Source: an uncultured Bacilli bacterium (GTDB lineage: Bacteria > Bacillota_I > Bacilli_A > RF39 > UBA660). From it: a stretch of DNA of 64,000 bases. The DNA is taken from assembly GCA_947632085.1 (NCBI GenBank), contig CANRNY010000003.1, forward strand, positions 1-64,000, in the 5' to 3' direction. Numbering within the stretch: the first letter of the stretch is position 1; each line of letters begins with the position of its first letter. The notes beneath the pieces were generated by a model. The model saw only the letters and a program-made list of their open reading frames with translations, had not been told where the DNA came from and made no database searches. The translations under genes and the position numbers were made by a program. Positions 43,716 to 52,092 of the stretch are shown piece by piece.

Positions 43716-45605
43716 TTATTTTTCAAATACTAATTTACTTACTTCTTGAGAAATATAGCGATTTATCGGTGCAATATAACGTTCTTTATCATTATTATAT
43801 GATATATTGGGACTCATTACGACAATTGAATACTTAGGATTATCATATGGAGCGAACATAGCATAGGTTTGATTAATCGTCGTTATATCTTTGTTATAGA
43901 CGACTTCAGCTGTTCCAGTTTTACCAGCTGGTTTATATATTTTATCAGTATACCCACGACCTGTTCCATTATAAACAACTTCTTTAAAGCCTTCTTTGAT
44001 ACGAGGGAAATTAGAAGATACTTCATTTAATAATTTAGGTTCATAGGTATAGATTACTTTATCTTTGTTTTTAACTTCTTTTAAGTAATGAAGAGCATAA
44101 CGTTTACCATCTGTTGCAATCGTATTAATATAATTAGATAGTTCTAATGGTGTATAAGTATCATACTGACCAATACTTAGATTAAGTAATAAATCGGGAG
44201 CAATTGTACTACCTTTAATACCAGTTGATTCATTTTCTAAATCTATACCGGTACTAGCACCTAAACCAAAAGATGAAAAAACATTACGATAAGTATTAAA
44301 TTCTTTTTCAGTAACTTTTAATTTCATATTGTAGTGATATTTTTGACCAGTAAGTTTAATAGCTGTCATAAATTGATAGTAGTTACTAGAAGTTTTTAAA
44401 GCTGTAATGTCATCAATACGACCTAAACGACGATAAGAACATTTAGTAGGCACTTGATATAATTTAACGCAGGAATCGGTTATTTTTTGGCCAATATCGA
44501 TTAAATTGTTTTGATAACCAACTGTATGGGATGCGCCTTTTACTACTGAACCAACAGCGAATGATGAAGTTAAGAGATTGGTTGTAACATCATAGTAATC
44601 ATCTTTTATTTTATTGATACCAGTACTAGCTATTATTTCCCCAGTATTAGGGTTACTTACAATAACATATGAAGTATTAAAGTATTTAGTGTATTTATAG
44701 TTAGAGGATTTCGCTAAATAGGTTTTTATTATTTTATTTATCTTAAGTTGTAAATCAATATCAATGCTTAAATAAATATCATTACCTTGTTTAGATGAAC
44801 TAATTAGGGTTAAAGTATTATCATCATTTACCAAGTACTTAGCTTTCTCCCCTTTTAAATATTCATCATATTCTTTTTCTAAGTAACTTAGACCAACAGT
44901 ATCATTTAAAGAATAACCTAGTTTTAAATAATAATCTCTATTTTCTTTATCGATTGGACCTACTTTCCCATAAATATCATTTAAAGTATCGTATAAATAT
45001 ATACGTTTAGTTGTATACTCACATGTAAGACCATCAATATTTTTTTCATTAACTAAGGCACATACTTTAGCAGAAACATCACTAGCAATAATCTTACTAT
45101 CATAGTAATAACCATTATTAAGTAGATAATATAAATAGATCGTTTGTTTTTCTTCTTTAGTATAATTTAAAAGATCATCTAACCGACTTTTCTTTAGTTC
45201 TTCGACTTCAGAGGTAGTTAATTTTCTTCTTGAATATAATTCTTGTTCTTCTTTAGTTAGTAAATTATCAGTATTGTTAGTTTTTAAATAGTAATCTTTT
45301 TGTTCATCAATGGATGCTTCTTTAACATCATCTAAAATAGTTAAAAGAGTTTTAGCAACATTTAAAGTATCAATATTATCTAAATTATGATAAACAATCG
45401 TATTTATACCCTTATTATCAACTAAAACTTTACCATTACGATCTAAGATTCTACCACGTGGGGCGTTAAGACCATAAACTATTTTATTAGTGGCATTTAA
45501 ATATTTTTCGTAGTAATAATCATGTTTATAAAAAGATAAATAAGAATAGCGAAAGATGGTTATGGCAATTAAAAGAAAGATAAGAATATAATAGATTTTT
45601 TTCAT
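43716..45605 (-). CDS. Class B penicillin-binding protein 2 (elongation or spore type)
   Basis: The 629-residue protein has an N-terminal anchor and NAPRGRILDRNGKVL, the typical class B opening. SxxK is in SVVK (VGSVVKGAS), SxN in SSNYYQ and KTG in AGKTGTAEV. There are no PASTA repeats, unlike the PBP in the mraZ cluster. A long insert with two cysteines (VCALVNEKNIDGLTCEYTTKR) lies in the N-terminal module. The ATG at 45605 follows AGGTGAG; the open frame from 45647 lacks a site. It is divergent from the small gene at 45668. Confidence 0.9.
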   Translation of the reverse strand: MKKIYYILIFLLIAITIFRYSYLSFYKHDYYYEKYLNATNKIVYGLNAPRGRILDRNGKVLVDNKGINTIVYHNLDNIDTLNVAKTLLTILDDVKEASIDEQKDYYLKTNNTDNLLTKEEQELYSRRKLTTSEVEELKKSRLDDLLNYTKEEKQTIYLYYLLNNGYYYDSKIIASDVSAKVCALVNEKNIDGLTCEYTTKRIYLYDTLNDIYGKVGPIDKENRDYYLKLGYSLNDTVGLSYLEKEYDEYLKGEKAKYLVNDDNTLTLISSSKQGNDIYLSIDIDLQLKINKIIKTYLAKSSNYKYTKYFNTSYVIVSNPNTGEIIASTGINKIKDDYYDVTTNLLTSSFAVGSVVKGASHTVGYQNNLIDIGQKITDSCVKLYQVPTKCSYRRLGRIDDITALKTSSNYYQFMTAIKLTGQKYHYNMKLKVTEKEFNTYRNVFSSFGLGASTGIDLENESTGIKGSTIAPDLLLNLSIGQYDTYTPLELSNYINTIATDGKRYALHYLKEVKNKDKVIYTYEPKLLNEVSSNFPRIKEGFKEVVYNGTGRGYTDKIYKPAGKTGTAEVVYNKDITTINQTYAMFAPYDNPKYSIVVMSPNISYNNDKERYIAPINRYISQEVSKLVFEK

Positions 45606-45667
45606 AAACTCACCTATTATTAGTATTAAAAAATATTTATTTATCATACAATATTATAGGTGATTAG

Positions 45668-45928
45668 ATGTTTGGATTAATTGAAAGATATATAAATAAT
45701 TTAACGATTCATGATTTAAATAATTTAGCGATAACAAAGGAAATATATTTAAGTCAAGAAGAATTAGAATTTTCTTATGATTTTGTTAAAAAGAATTGGC
45801 AAAATGTATTAGCAAATCATGGTGTTTTTGATGTTGATAAATATAAAGAACATTATAGTGAAGAAAATTTTATGAAGATTAAAAAGTTAATTAAAGAATA
45901 TTCGATTAAATATGGTAATTATTTATAA
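45668..45928 (+). CDS. Small helical cytoplasmic protein (weakly DUF2624/YqfT-like)
   Basis: The 86-residue, all-helical protein has no membrane segment. Phrases such as TIHDLNNLAITKEIYLSQEE and VFDVDKYKE resemble the small Firmicutes family DUF2624, but the match is from memory and weak. The ATG has AGGTGAT 5 bases upstream. It is divergent from the PBP gene with only 62 bases between start codons. It ends at a bidirectional terminator. Confidence 0.5.
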   Translation: MFGLIERYINNLTIHDLNNLAITKEIYLSQEELEFSYDFVKKNWQNVLANHGVFDVDKYKEHYSEENFMKIKKLIKEYSIKYGNYL

Positions 45929-45958
45929 AAAATGATTAGAGTCTAATCATTTTTTGTT
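45929..45958. terminator. Bidirectional terminator
   Basis: AATGATTAGA and TCTAATCATT arms (45931-45951) are flanked by A- and T-runs between the converging 86-residue gene and rarA. Confidence 0.85.
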
Positions 45959-45963
45959 TGATA

Positions 45964-47280
45964 CTATTTTAAATTTTTCTTAATTTGTTCAATACGAGCT
46001 AACTCTTCTTTAATACCTTTTTCTTTACCAATATTAGATGGATGATAATATTTTTTATCTTTTAATTCATCAGGTAGACATTGCATATTAGTTATTTTGT
46101 TTTCAGTATTATGGGCATACTGATAGTTAGCACCATAGCCTAGTTCACCATCTAATTTAGTAACGGCATTACGTAAATCAAGTGGGACTTTAACATCAGC
46201 TGTGGCAAGTGCATCTTTTTTCACTGTTTCATAAGCAGTATATAAGGAATTTGATTTAGGTGAAACACTTAAGTAAACAACAGCTTGAGCAAGGTTAACA
46301 TTGCATTCTGGCATACCATTATAATGGGCTGCTTCATATGCAGCAGTTGCTTGAACTAAGGCACTAGGATTAGCTAGACCAATATCTTCTGAGGCAAAAC
46401 GAATTAAACGACGAGCAACATATAAAGGATCTTCACCCGCTTCTAACATACGAGCTAGGTAGTATAAGGCAGCATCAGGATCACTATTACGCATTGATTT
46501 ATGTAAAGCGGAAATTAAATTATAATGTTCTTCACCTTTTTTATCGTATAAAAAAGTTTTTTTATTAACCATTTTAGAAATTAAAGATTTAGTTATTTCT
46601 TTTTTATTAGCTTTAGTTGGGGTGATATTTAAAATATTTTCTAAGGTATTTAAGGCGTTTCTAGCATCACCATTACTTAAGGTAGCAATTGCATTTAAAG
46701 CATCATCTTTAATAGTTATTTTTATTTTAGAATTTTCATTTTCTTTAGTAATAGCGTTAGTTAAAACTTTTTTAATATCATCTTCTGATAAACTATTTAA
46801 GACATAGACTTTAGTTCTAGATAGTAAAGCGCTATTTACTTCAAATGAAGGATTTTCCGTAGTGGCGCCAATAAGAATGATATCGCCATTTTCAACATAT
46901 GGAAGGAAGGCATCTTGTTGAGCTTTATTAAAGCGATGAATTTCATCAACAAAAAGAATTGTTCTTCTACCACTGGCTTTATTAAAATCAGCCTCAGTAA
47001 TTATTTCTTTGATATCTTTGACACCAGCAGTAACAGCACTTAATTGTTTAAAGACTGAGTTAGTTTTATTAGCAATGATTTTAGCAAGTGTTGTTTTACC
47101 TACACCTGGAGGTCCCCAAAAAATCATTGAAGTTACTAAGTCATTTTCAATCATTTCACGTAATGGTGAATTTGGTCCTACAACTTCTTCTTGACCAATG
47201 AAGTCATCTAAAGACTTAGGACGCATTTTTTCAGCTAATGGTTTATATACTTCATCTATTTCACTAAATAAATTATCCAT
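45964..47280 (-). CDS. rarA: Replication-associated recombination protein RarA (MgsA)
   Basis: The 438-residue AAA+ ATPase acts at stalled replication forks. It has Walker [13 protein letters not shown], Walker [13 protein letters not shown], sensor ATTENPSF and ALLSRTKVY. The C-terminal tetramerisation half follows ([34 protein letters not shown]). The ATG at 47280 follows GGGTG; a longer frame to 47289 is less likely. Confidence 0.95.
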   Translation of the reverse strand: MDNLFSEIDEVYKPLAEKMRPKSLDDFIGQEEVVGPNSPLREMIENDLVTSMIFWGPPGVGKTTLAKIIANKTNSVFKQLSAVTAGVKDIKEIITEADFNKASGRRTILFVDEIHRFNKAQQDAFLPYVENGDIILIGATTENPSFEVNSALLSRTKVYVLNSLSEDDIKKVLTNAITKENENSKIKITIKDDALNAIATLSNGDARNALNTLENILNITPTKANKKEITKSLISKMVNKKTFLYDKKGEEHYNLISALHKSMRNSDPDAALYYLARMLEAGEDPLYVARRLIRFASEDIGLANPSALVQATAAYEAAHYNGMPECNVNLAQAVVYLSVSPKSNSLYTAYETVKKDALATADVKVPLDLRNAVTKLDGELGYGANYQYAHNTENKITNMQCLPDELKDKKYYHPSNIGKEKGIKEELARIEQIKKNLK

Positions 47281-47345
47281 AATCATCACCCTTAATTAAA
47301 ATTATTATATCATAATACATTTGTTTGTGTATATAATTATTAAAA

Positions 47346-47367
47346 AAGAAGTAATTTCTTACTTCTT
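47346..47367 (-). terminator. Intrinsic terminator of nfo
   Basis: AAGAAGTAA and TTACTTCTT arms with a TTTC loop are followed on the minus strand by a T-run. It overlaps the nfo stop codon. Confidence 0.75.
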
Positions 47368-48270
47368 GTAATAAGCTCTTATTTTGTTTCTAAAGTCTGG
47401 ATCAAACTCTTGCTTACGAATCATTTCAATTTCAAAACGATATGGTGGATAAATGCGTTCTTTATCATCATCACTTTCACCAATATAAGGCGTTTCTAAG
47501 ATTTTAGGAATATTAGCTAGTTTTTCATGATAAATTATTTTAATTAAATTATCAAAACCAATATTACCGATACCAATATTTTCGTGACGATCTTTGTGTG
47601 AACCTAAAACATTTTTAGAATCATTAATATGAATACATCCTATTTTATCTAGACCAATCTTAGTATCAAATTCAGCTAAGAATGAATCGATATCACTTAT
47701 ATCATAACCACCATCAAATAAATGACAGGTATCTAAGCATACACCTATTTGTTCTTGACGATTAGTATTTTTGACAAGATAAGCTATTTCATCTAATGTA
47801 CAACCACATTCACTACCCTTACCTGCCATAGTTTCCAGTAAGATTTTACATTTAGTAGTACCATCTAAAATAATATTTAGGGCTTCAACAATATTATCTA
47901 AGCCTTCTTCTTTAGTAATACCAACAGCATTACCTGGATGTAAAACCATCTTTGTGATATGCATTTCATCACATCTTTTTAATTCATTACGAATAAAATT
48001 AATACTAAACTCGTATTTAGAAGGATCTTTTTTACTACCTAAATTAACAATATATGGTGCATGACATATAACATTATTAATATCGATATTATTGTCTTTC
48101 ATCAGAGTTAGAGCTTCATTAATATATTTTTCATCAATATCTTTTCTAATTGTATTAGTTGGAGCGCCAGTATAAAACATAAAAGTATTGGCATTATAAC
48201 TTAATGCTTCTTTTAAAGAACCTAAGATTTGATCTTTACCAAAAGAAACATGACTACCTATTATTAACAT
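47359..48270 (-). CDS. nfo: Endonuclease IV (AP endonuclease)
   Basis: The 303-residue TIM-barrel enzyme cuts abasic sites in base-excision repair. Metal-ligand motifs are in order: GSHVSF, VICHAPYIVNLGS, VLHPGN, LLETMAGKGSECG, CLDTCHLFDGGYDI, CIHINDSKN, GSHKDRHENIG and LETPY near the end. Length and motifs are normal. Confidence 0.96.
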   Translation of the reverse strand: MLIIGSHVSFGKDQILGSLKEALSYNANTFMFYTGAPTNTIRKDIDEKYINEALTLMKDNNIDINNVICHAPYIVNLGSKKDPSKYEFSINFIRNELKRCDEMHITKMVLHPGNAVGITKEEGLDNIVEALNIILDGTTKCKILLETMAGKGSECGCTLDEIAYLVKNTNRQEQIGVCLDTCHLFDGGYDISDIDSFLAEFDTKIGLDKIGCIHINDSKNVLGSHKDRHENIGIGNIGFDNLIKIIYHEKLANIPKILETPYIGESDDDKERIYPPYRFEIEMIRKQEFDPDFRNKIRAYYKK

Positions 48271-48309
48271 TTAAATCACCTAAGTAAGATTATACCAAAA
48301 AATAACTTA

Positions 48310-48885
48310 TTATTCTATCTTTTCACTTAGACATTTATTTTCGTATTCTTTTAAAGCGGAACCATTAGCAGTACCACCTTTATCACCACTAGTTCCAGTA
48401 AACTTTTTACGAACATTATAAGCAAATTTTTCGTCTTTGAATTTAGTTATTCCACTATTTATTTTTAAGTCTTCTAATTTTGAAGAGTCATAACCATCAA
48501 TTACATAGTTTTTATCAGTTAACCAAATACTATAATATAAATTATCGCCTTTTTCTTCAACGACAACATAACCATCCCAATTATCATATGTTTTAGTTGT
48601 AAATTCATTATTAACAAGGCCTTCTAAAGTAATACACATTCCTTTACTATCACCATCTTTACTTGTAACAATATATTCGGAATTGTTAAGATGAGAGTAG
48701 TAATTATAAGCTATTTTGGCATCTTCAATAATAGACTTAGCTTCGTTTTTTAAATTGATTGCTTTTTGATTACTTGTTGCTAATGTAACAATAGTTAAAC
48801 CACCAGTTATAAAAATTGCTACAAGGACAATCATACATAAAATTTCTAGTCTTGAAAAAGTTAATTTATCTTTATATTTATCCAT
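48310..48885 (-). CDS. Type IV pilin-like protein
   Basis: The 191-residue protein has a short basic N-terminus (MDKYKDKL) then FSRLEILCMIVLVAIF, a hydrophobic helix with glutamate at position 5 from the Phe. This matches type IV pilins (F-T-L-I-E-L). The usual glycine before the Phe is threonine here. The rest is a globular outer domain with two cysteines (CITLEG and NKCLSE) and a Gly-rich stretch (GTSGDKGGTANG). No pilus assembly genes are in the window. It could be a minor pilin or only a similarly anchored protein. Confidence 0.55.
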   Translation of the reverse strand: MDKYKDKLTFSRLEILCMIVLVAIFITGGLTIVTLATSNQKAINLKNEAKSIIEDAKIAYNYYSHLNNSEYIVTSKDGDSKGMCITLEGLVNNEFTTKTYDNWDGYVVVEEKGDNLYYSIWLTDKNYVIDGYDSSKLEDLKINSGITKFKDEKFAYNVRKKFTGTSGDKGGTANGSALKEYENKCLSEKIE

Positions 48886-48940
48886 ATTATCACCTTATAT
48901 TCTATAAATATTTTAATATAAAGATAAAGAAAATACAATA

Positions 48941-49159
48941 TTATTCTAAGGTACTAATAATGCTACTAATTACACCCATATCATCAATTATATTGGAAAC
49001 TTTATCAGTTAAACGCAAGTTATATTTTTCTTTGATTATTTTTTTAAATTCTTTATAAAAAGCTGGATTACGATTTAAATCTTTGATAAATGATGAATTT
49101 TCTTTTAAATATTCAAGCATTTTATCTTTTTGTAAATTATCTAACACTACTCTTTCCAT
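48941..49159 (-). CDS. ylbE: YlbE-like protein
   Basis: The 72-residue helical protein (MERVVLDNLQKDKMLEYLKE, then NPAFYKEF and YNLRLTDKVSNI) matches the pattern of the YlbE-like family of spore-forming Bacilli. The ATG at 49159 is 1 base after the ylbD stop, with GGTGAT as the ribosome binding site. An upstream in-frame start at 49195 lies inside ylbD and is less likely. The ylbD-ylbE order agrees with Bacillus. Its function is not known. Confidence 0.72.
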   Translation of the reverse strand: MERVVLDNLQKDKMLEYLKENSSFIKDLNRNPAFYKEFKKIIKEKYNLRLTDKVSNIIDDMGVISSIISTLE

Positions 49160-49160
49160 A

Positions 49161-49496
49161 TTAATCACCAAAGAATTTAGATAGTGGTCGTGCAATATTA
49201 GGTTTAATGTTATTGTTTATATTTTCGGTAGTTTTGGTAGCAAGTTCACTAAAGATATCTAGGGCTTTTTGAGCATTTTCAATATGTTTTTGTAAGGAAT
49301 CAGGATCAAATTTTTCCATATAATCAGAGATTTTTTTGGTCTTTGGTTGATTTGTGTATTTACTCCAAACGCTTTCATCTTCACCATATAAATCATATAG
49401 TTCGTAGAATTTTTGCCAGGTCATTTCGTTATTAGCAACATAGGTAGCTAGTTCTGGTTTAGATTTAACAAATTCTTTAAATTGTTCTTTAGACAT
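49161..49496 (-). CDS. ylbD: YlbD-like spore coat protein
   Basis: The 111-residue protein starts MSKEQFKEFVKSKPELATYV, continues MTWQKFYELYDLYGEDESVW and has a helical charged C-terminus. This matches the YlbD coat-protein family (QFKEFV...P...W..FYE...GE.....W), a mother-cell-deposited spore coat component in Bacillus. Its ribosome binding site lies in the 3' arm of a hairpin formed with the parC trailer. Confidence 0.75.
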   Translation of the reverse strand: MSKEQFKEFVKSKPELATYVANNEMTWQKFYELYDLYGEDESVWSKYTNQPKTKKISDYMEKFDPDSLQKHIENAQKALDIFSELATKTTENINNNIKPNIARPLSKFFGD

Positions 49497-49535
49497 AAAA
49501 AATCACCTATTAAATTGTATGTTTAATAAGTGATT
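49497..49535 (-). promoter_or_regulatory. Terminator-like hairpin that sequesters the ylbD ribosome binding site
   Basis: In minus-strand RNA, AATCACTTATTAAA (49535-49522) and TTTAATAGGTGATT (49514-49501) pair over 14 positions, one of them G-U. Six Ts (49502-49497) follow and end at the ylbD ATG. The 3' arm contains AGGTGAT, the ylbD ribosome binding site. The element can end parC transcripts and also blocks ylbD translation. Confidence 0.7.
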
Positions 49536-49542
49536 TATTTGA

Positions 49543-52086
49543 CTATAATTTAAAGTCATCGATGAAGTCTTCAATAGTTAATTCTTCTGGTTCATCTAAT
49601 TTTACGGGTTCTGAACTTTCTTTAGTATTTTCTTTAGCAGAAGCAGAATTTTCGTTTATTTCTAATTTACGTTCAACTACTTCAGCTACTTTGAAAGTAT
49701 CTTCAAGAGGAGTTCGACAAATAGCACTTCCCGTGGAAGCTAAATCCATTATTGGTAGTTCAGAAGCTTTTATTTCTTTAAATTCACCATCAGTTTTAAG
49801 ACCAATGACATCACGAATATTAACAGCTAGAGCATTAATAATCTCATAAGTTGTAGATTTAACTTTTTTAATTAAAGTACTACCTTTTTTAGCACGAGTC
49901 ATTTGTTCTAATTCACTAATTTTAATACGTTTTGAAGTACTCTTATTAGTGAAGACGGCAATATATTCATCATAGCTTTCAGGTGATAGACAAGTCATTA
50001 CTTCATCATCTTTAACATTTATTCCTTTAACACCTGAGGCTTTAGCACCTACGATTGGAATTTCATTACTATCAATATTTACATAACGACCAGTCTTAGT
50101 AATATATATTGCACGACCATTGTCTTGACAGACAGATACTAATTCATCACCATCTTTTAATTTCATAGCATTAATTGGTTTAGTATAACGACTGACAATT
50201 AAGTCTTCTAAATTAGTACGTTTAGTAATACCATTTCGAGTTGTCATAATAACATTAGTCTTTTTATTATCTAAGATCATAGCGAAAATTATTTTTTCTT
50301 CAGCACCTATTTGAATTAAATTACTAATGTGTTTACCTAATTCTTTCCATTTAGTTTCAACTATTTCATGAACTGGAACATATAAGTAATGACCAAGATT
50401 AGTAAACATTAGTAAGGTATCTAATGTTGTAGTACTATAAATACCTCTTATAAAGTCACCAGGTTTTAAAGCAGTTGGTTCGCTTGAAGCATTAACATAT
50501 GACTTAAGAGGAATACGTTTGACATAGCCATCATTAGTAGCAACAACAATAACATTTTCTTTAGCAATCATATCTTTAGCATCAATCTTAATTTCCACTA
50601 CTTCATCGCGAATTTCGGTACGACGTGGATTAGCAAATTCTTTTTTAACTTCGCTAATTTCAGCTTTCATTTGACGTTTTAAGATATTTTCGTCATTAAG
50701 AATTGAATTTAAGAATTCAATCATACGCTCTAAATCGCTTTTTTCACCTAATAACTGATTTATATCTGTATTTGATAAACGATATAGTTGCATTGTAACA
50801 ATTGCCGTTGCTTGTTCTTCAGTAAAGGCAAATTCTTTTACTAAGTTAACAATACAATCAGCTTTATTTTTAGAAGCACGAATTGTTTTAATTACTTCGT
50901 CTAAGACATCGATGGCTTTTAGTAAACCTTCGACAATATGTAAACGAGCTTTAGCATGTTCTAAATCAAAACGAGTACGTCTTAAGATAACATCTTTTTG
51001 ATGAGCAATAAACGCATCTAAGATTTCTAAAATTCCAACTTGTTTTGGTCTTCTGTTAACAATTGCAACCATATTGAAGTTGTAATTTATTTGTAATTCA
51101 GTATTTTTAAGTAAATAGTTTAAGATTAGTTCAGCATTGGCTTCTTTTTTTAGTTCAATAACTATTTTAGCCATATGTTCTTTATCAGAAACATCAATGA
51201 CATCAACAATACCATCGACTTTTTTATCAATTTTTATATCTTCGATTTTTTTTCGTAGTTGTTCTTTTAAGACATCATATGGTATTTCATGAATGATTAT
51301 TTGATGAACACCACGATCTTTAACGATTTCAGTTTTAGCTTTAACAACTACTTTACCACGACCAGTAGAATAAGCTTCTAATAAGCCATTTTTGCCTTCA
51401 ACTACACCACCGGTAGGAAAGTCAGGGCCTTTAATAATATTTAAAATGGTATCTAATCGACAATTTGGGTTATCAATACGATGAATAGTCGCATCAATTA
51501 CTTCTCCTAGGTTGTGAGGAGGAATATTAGTTGCATAACCAGCAGAAATACCTGTTGAACCATTAACTAAAAGGTTCGGGAAATTAGCTGGTAAGACAGT
51601 TGGTTCTAAGTCTTCATCACTATAGTTTAATGTCATTTCAACGGCGTTACGATTGATATCTTTAAGCATTATTTGAGCTAGTTTAGTAAGTCTAGTCTCT
51701 GTATAACGATAAGCAGCTGGCCCATCACCATCTATTGAACCATTGTTACCATGAATATCAATAAATGGTTCACGCATTTTCCAAGCTTGAGACATGTAAA
51801 TCATTGCCCCATAAATACTTGAATCGCCATGAGGGTGATATTTACCCATAACATCACCAACAGCTTTAGCGCATTTACGATATGGACGATCAAAAGTGTT
51901 TTTGTCTTCCCACATTGTATATAAAATACGACGTTGAACTGGTTTTAAACCATCACGAACATCAGGTAAGGCACGATCTTGAATAATACTTTTAGAGTAT
52001 CTACCAAAACGATCACCCATAATGTCTTCTAAAGTATAATCGTAGATTTTTTCAATGATTGTCTTCTCTTCTTTTGCTTTTGCCAT
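49543..52086 (-). CDS. parC: DNA topoisomerase IV subunit A
   Basis: The 847-residue subunit breaks and rejoins DNA in chromosome decatenation. Catalytic Tyr128 is in AAYRYTETRL. The quinolone pocket reads GKYHPHGDSSIYGAM: Ser89 is kept, while the acidic residue normally four places on is Gly93. The C-terminal beta-pinwheel has ParC-like blades (RAKKGSTLIKKVKS) and no GyrA-box QRRGGKG, so ParC rather than GyrA. The C-terminus is long and acidic. It starts 6 bases after parE. Confidence 0.93.
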   Translation of the reverse strand: MAKAKEEKTIIEKIYDYTLEDIMGDRFGRYSKSIIQDRALPDVRDGLKPVQRRILYTMWEDKNTFDRPYRKCAKAVGDVMGKYHPHGDSSIYGAMIYMSQAWKMREPFIDIHGNNGSIDGDGPAAYRYTETRLTKLAQIMLKDINRNAVEMTLNYSDEDLEPTVLPANFPNLLVNGSTGISAGYATNIPPHNLGEVIDATIHRIDNPNCRLDTILNIIKGPDFPTGGVVEGKNGLLEAYSTGRGKVVVKAKTEIVKDRGVHQIIIHEIPYDVLKEQLRKKIEDIKIDKKVDGIVDVIDVSDKEHMAKIVIELKKEANAELILNYLLKNTELQINYNFNMVAIVNRRPKQVGILEILDAFIAHQKDVILRRTRFDLEHAKARLHIVEGLLKAIDVLDEVIKTIRASKNKADCIVNLVKEFAFTEEQATAIVTMQLYRLSNTDINQLLGEKSDLERMIEFLNSILNDENILKRQMKAEISEVKKEFANPRRTEIRDEVVEIKIDAKDMIAKENVIVVATNDGYVKRIPLKSYVNASSEPTALKPGDFIRGIYSTTTLDTLLMFTNLGHYLYVPVHEIVETKWKELGKHISNLIQIGAEEKIIFAMILDNKKTNVIMTTRNGITKRTNLEDLIVSRYTKPINAMKLKDGDELVSVCQDNGRAIYITKTGRYVNIDSNEIPIVGAKASGVKGINVKDDEVMTCLSPESYDEYIAVFTNKSTSKRIKISELEQMTRAKKGSTLIKKVKSTTYEIINALAVNIRDVIGLKTDGEFKEIKASELPIMDLASTGSAICRTPLEDTFKVAEVVERKLEINENSASAKENTKESSEPVKLDEPEELTIEDFIDDFKL

Positions 52087-52092
52087 CTTTGA

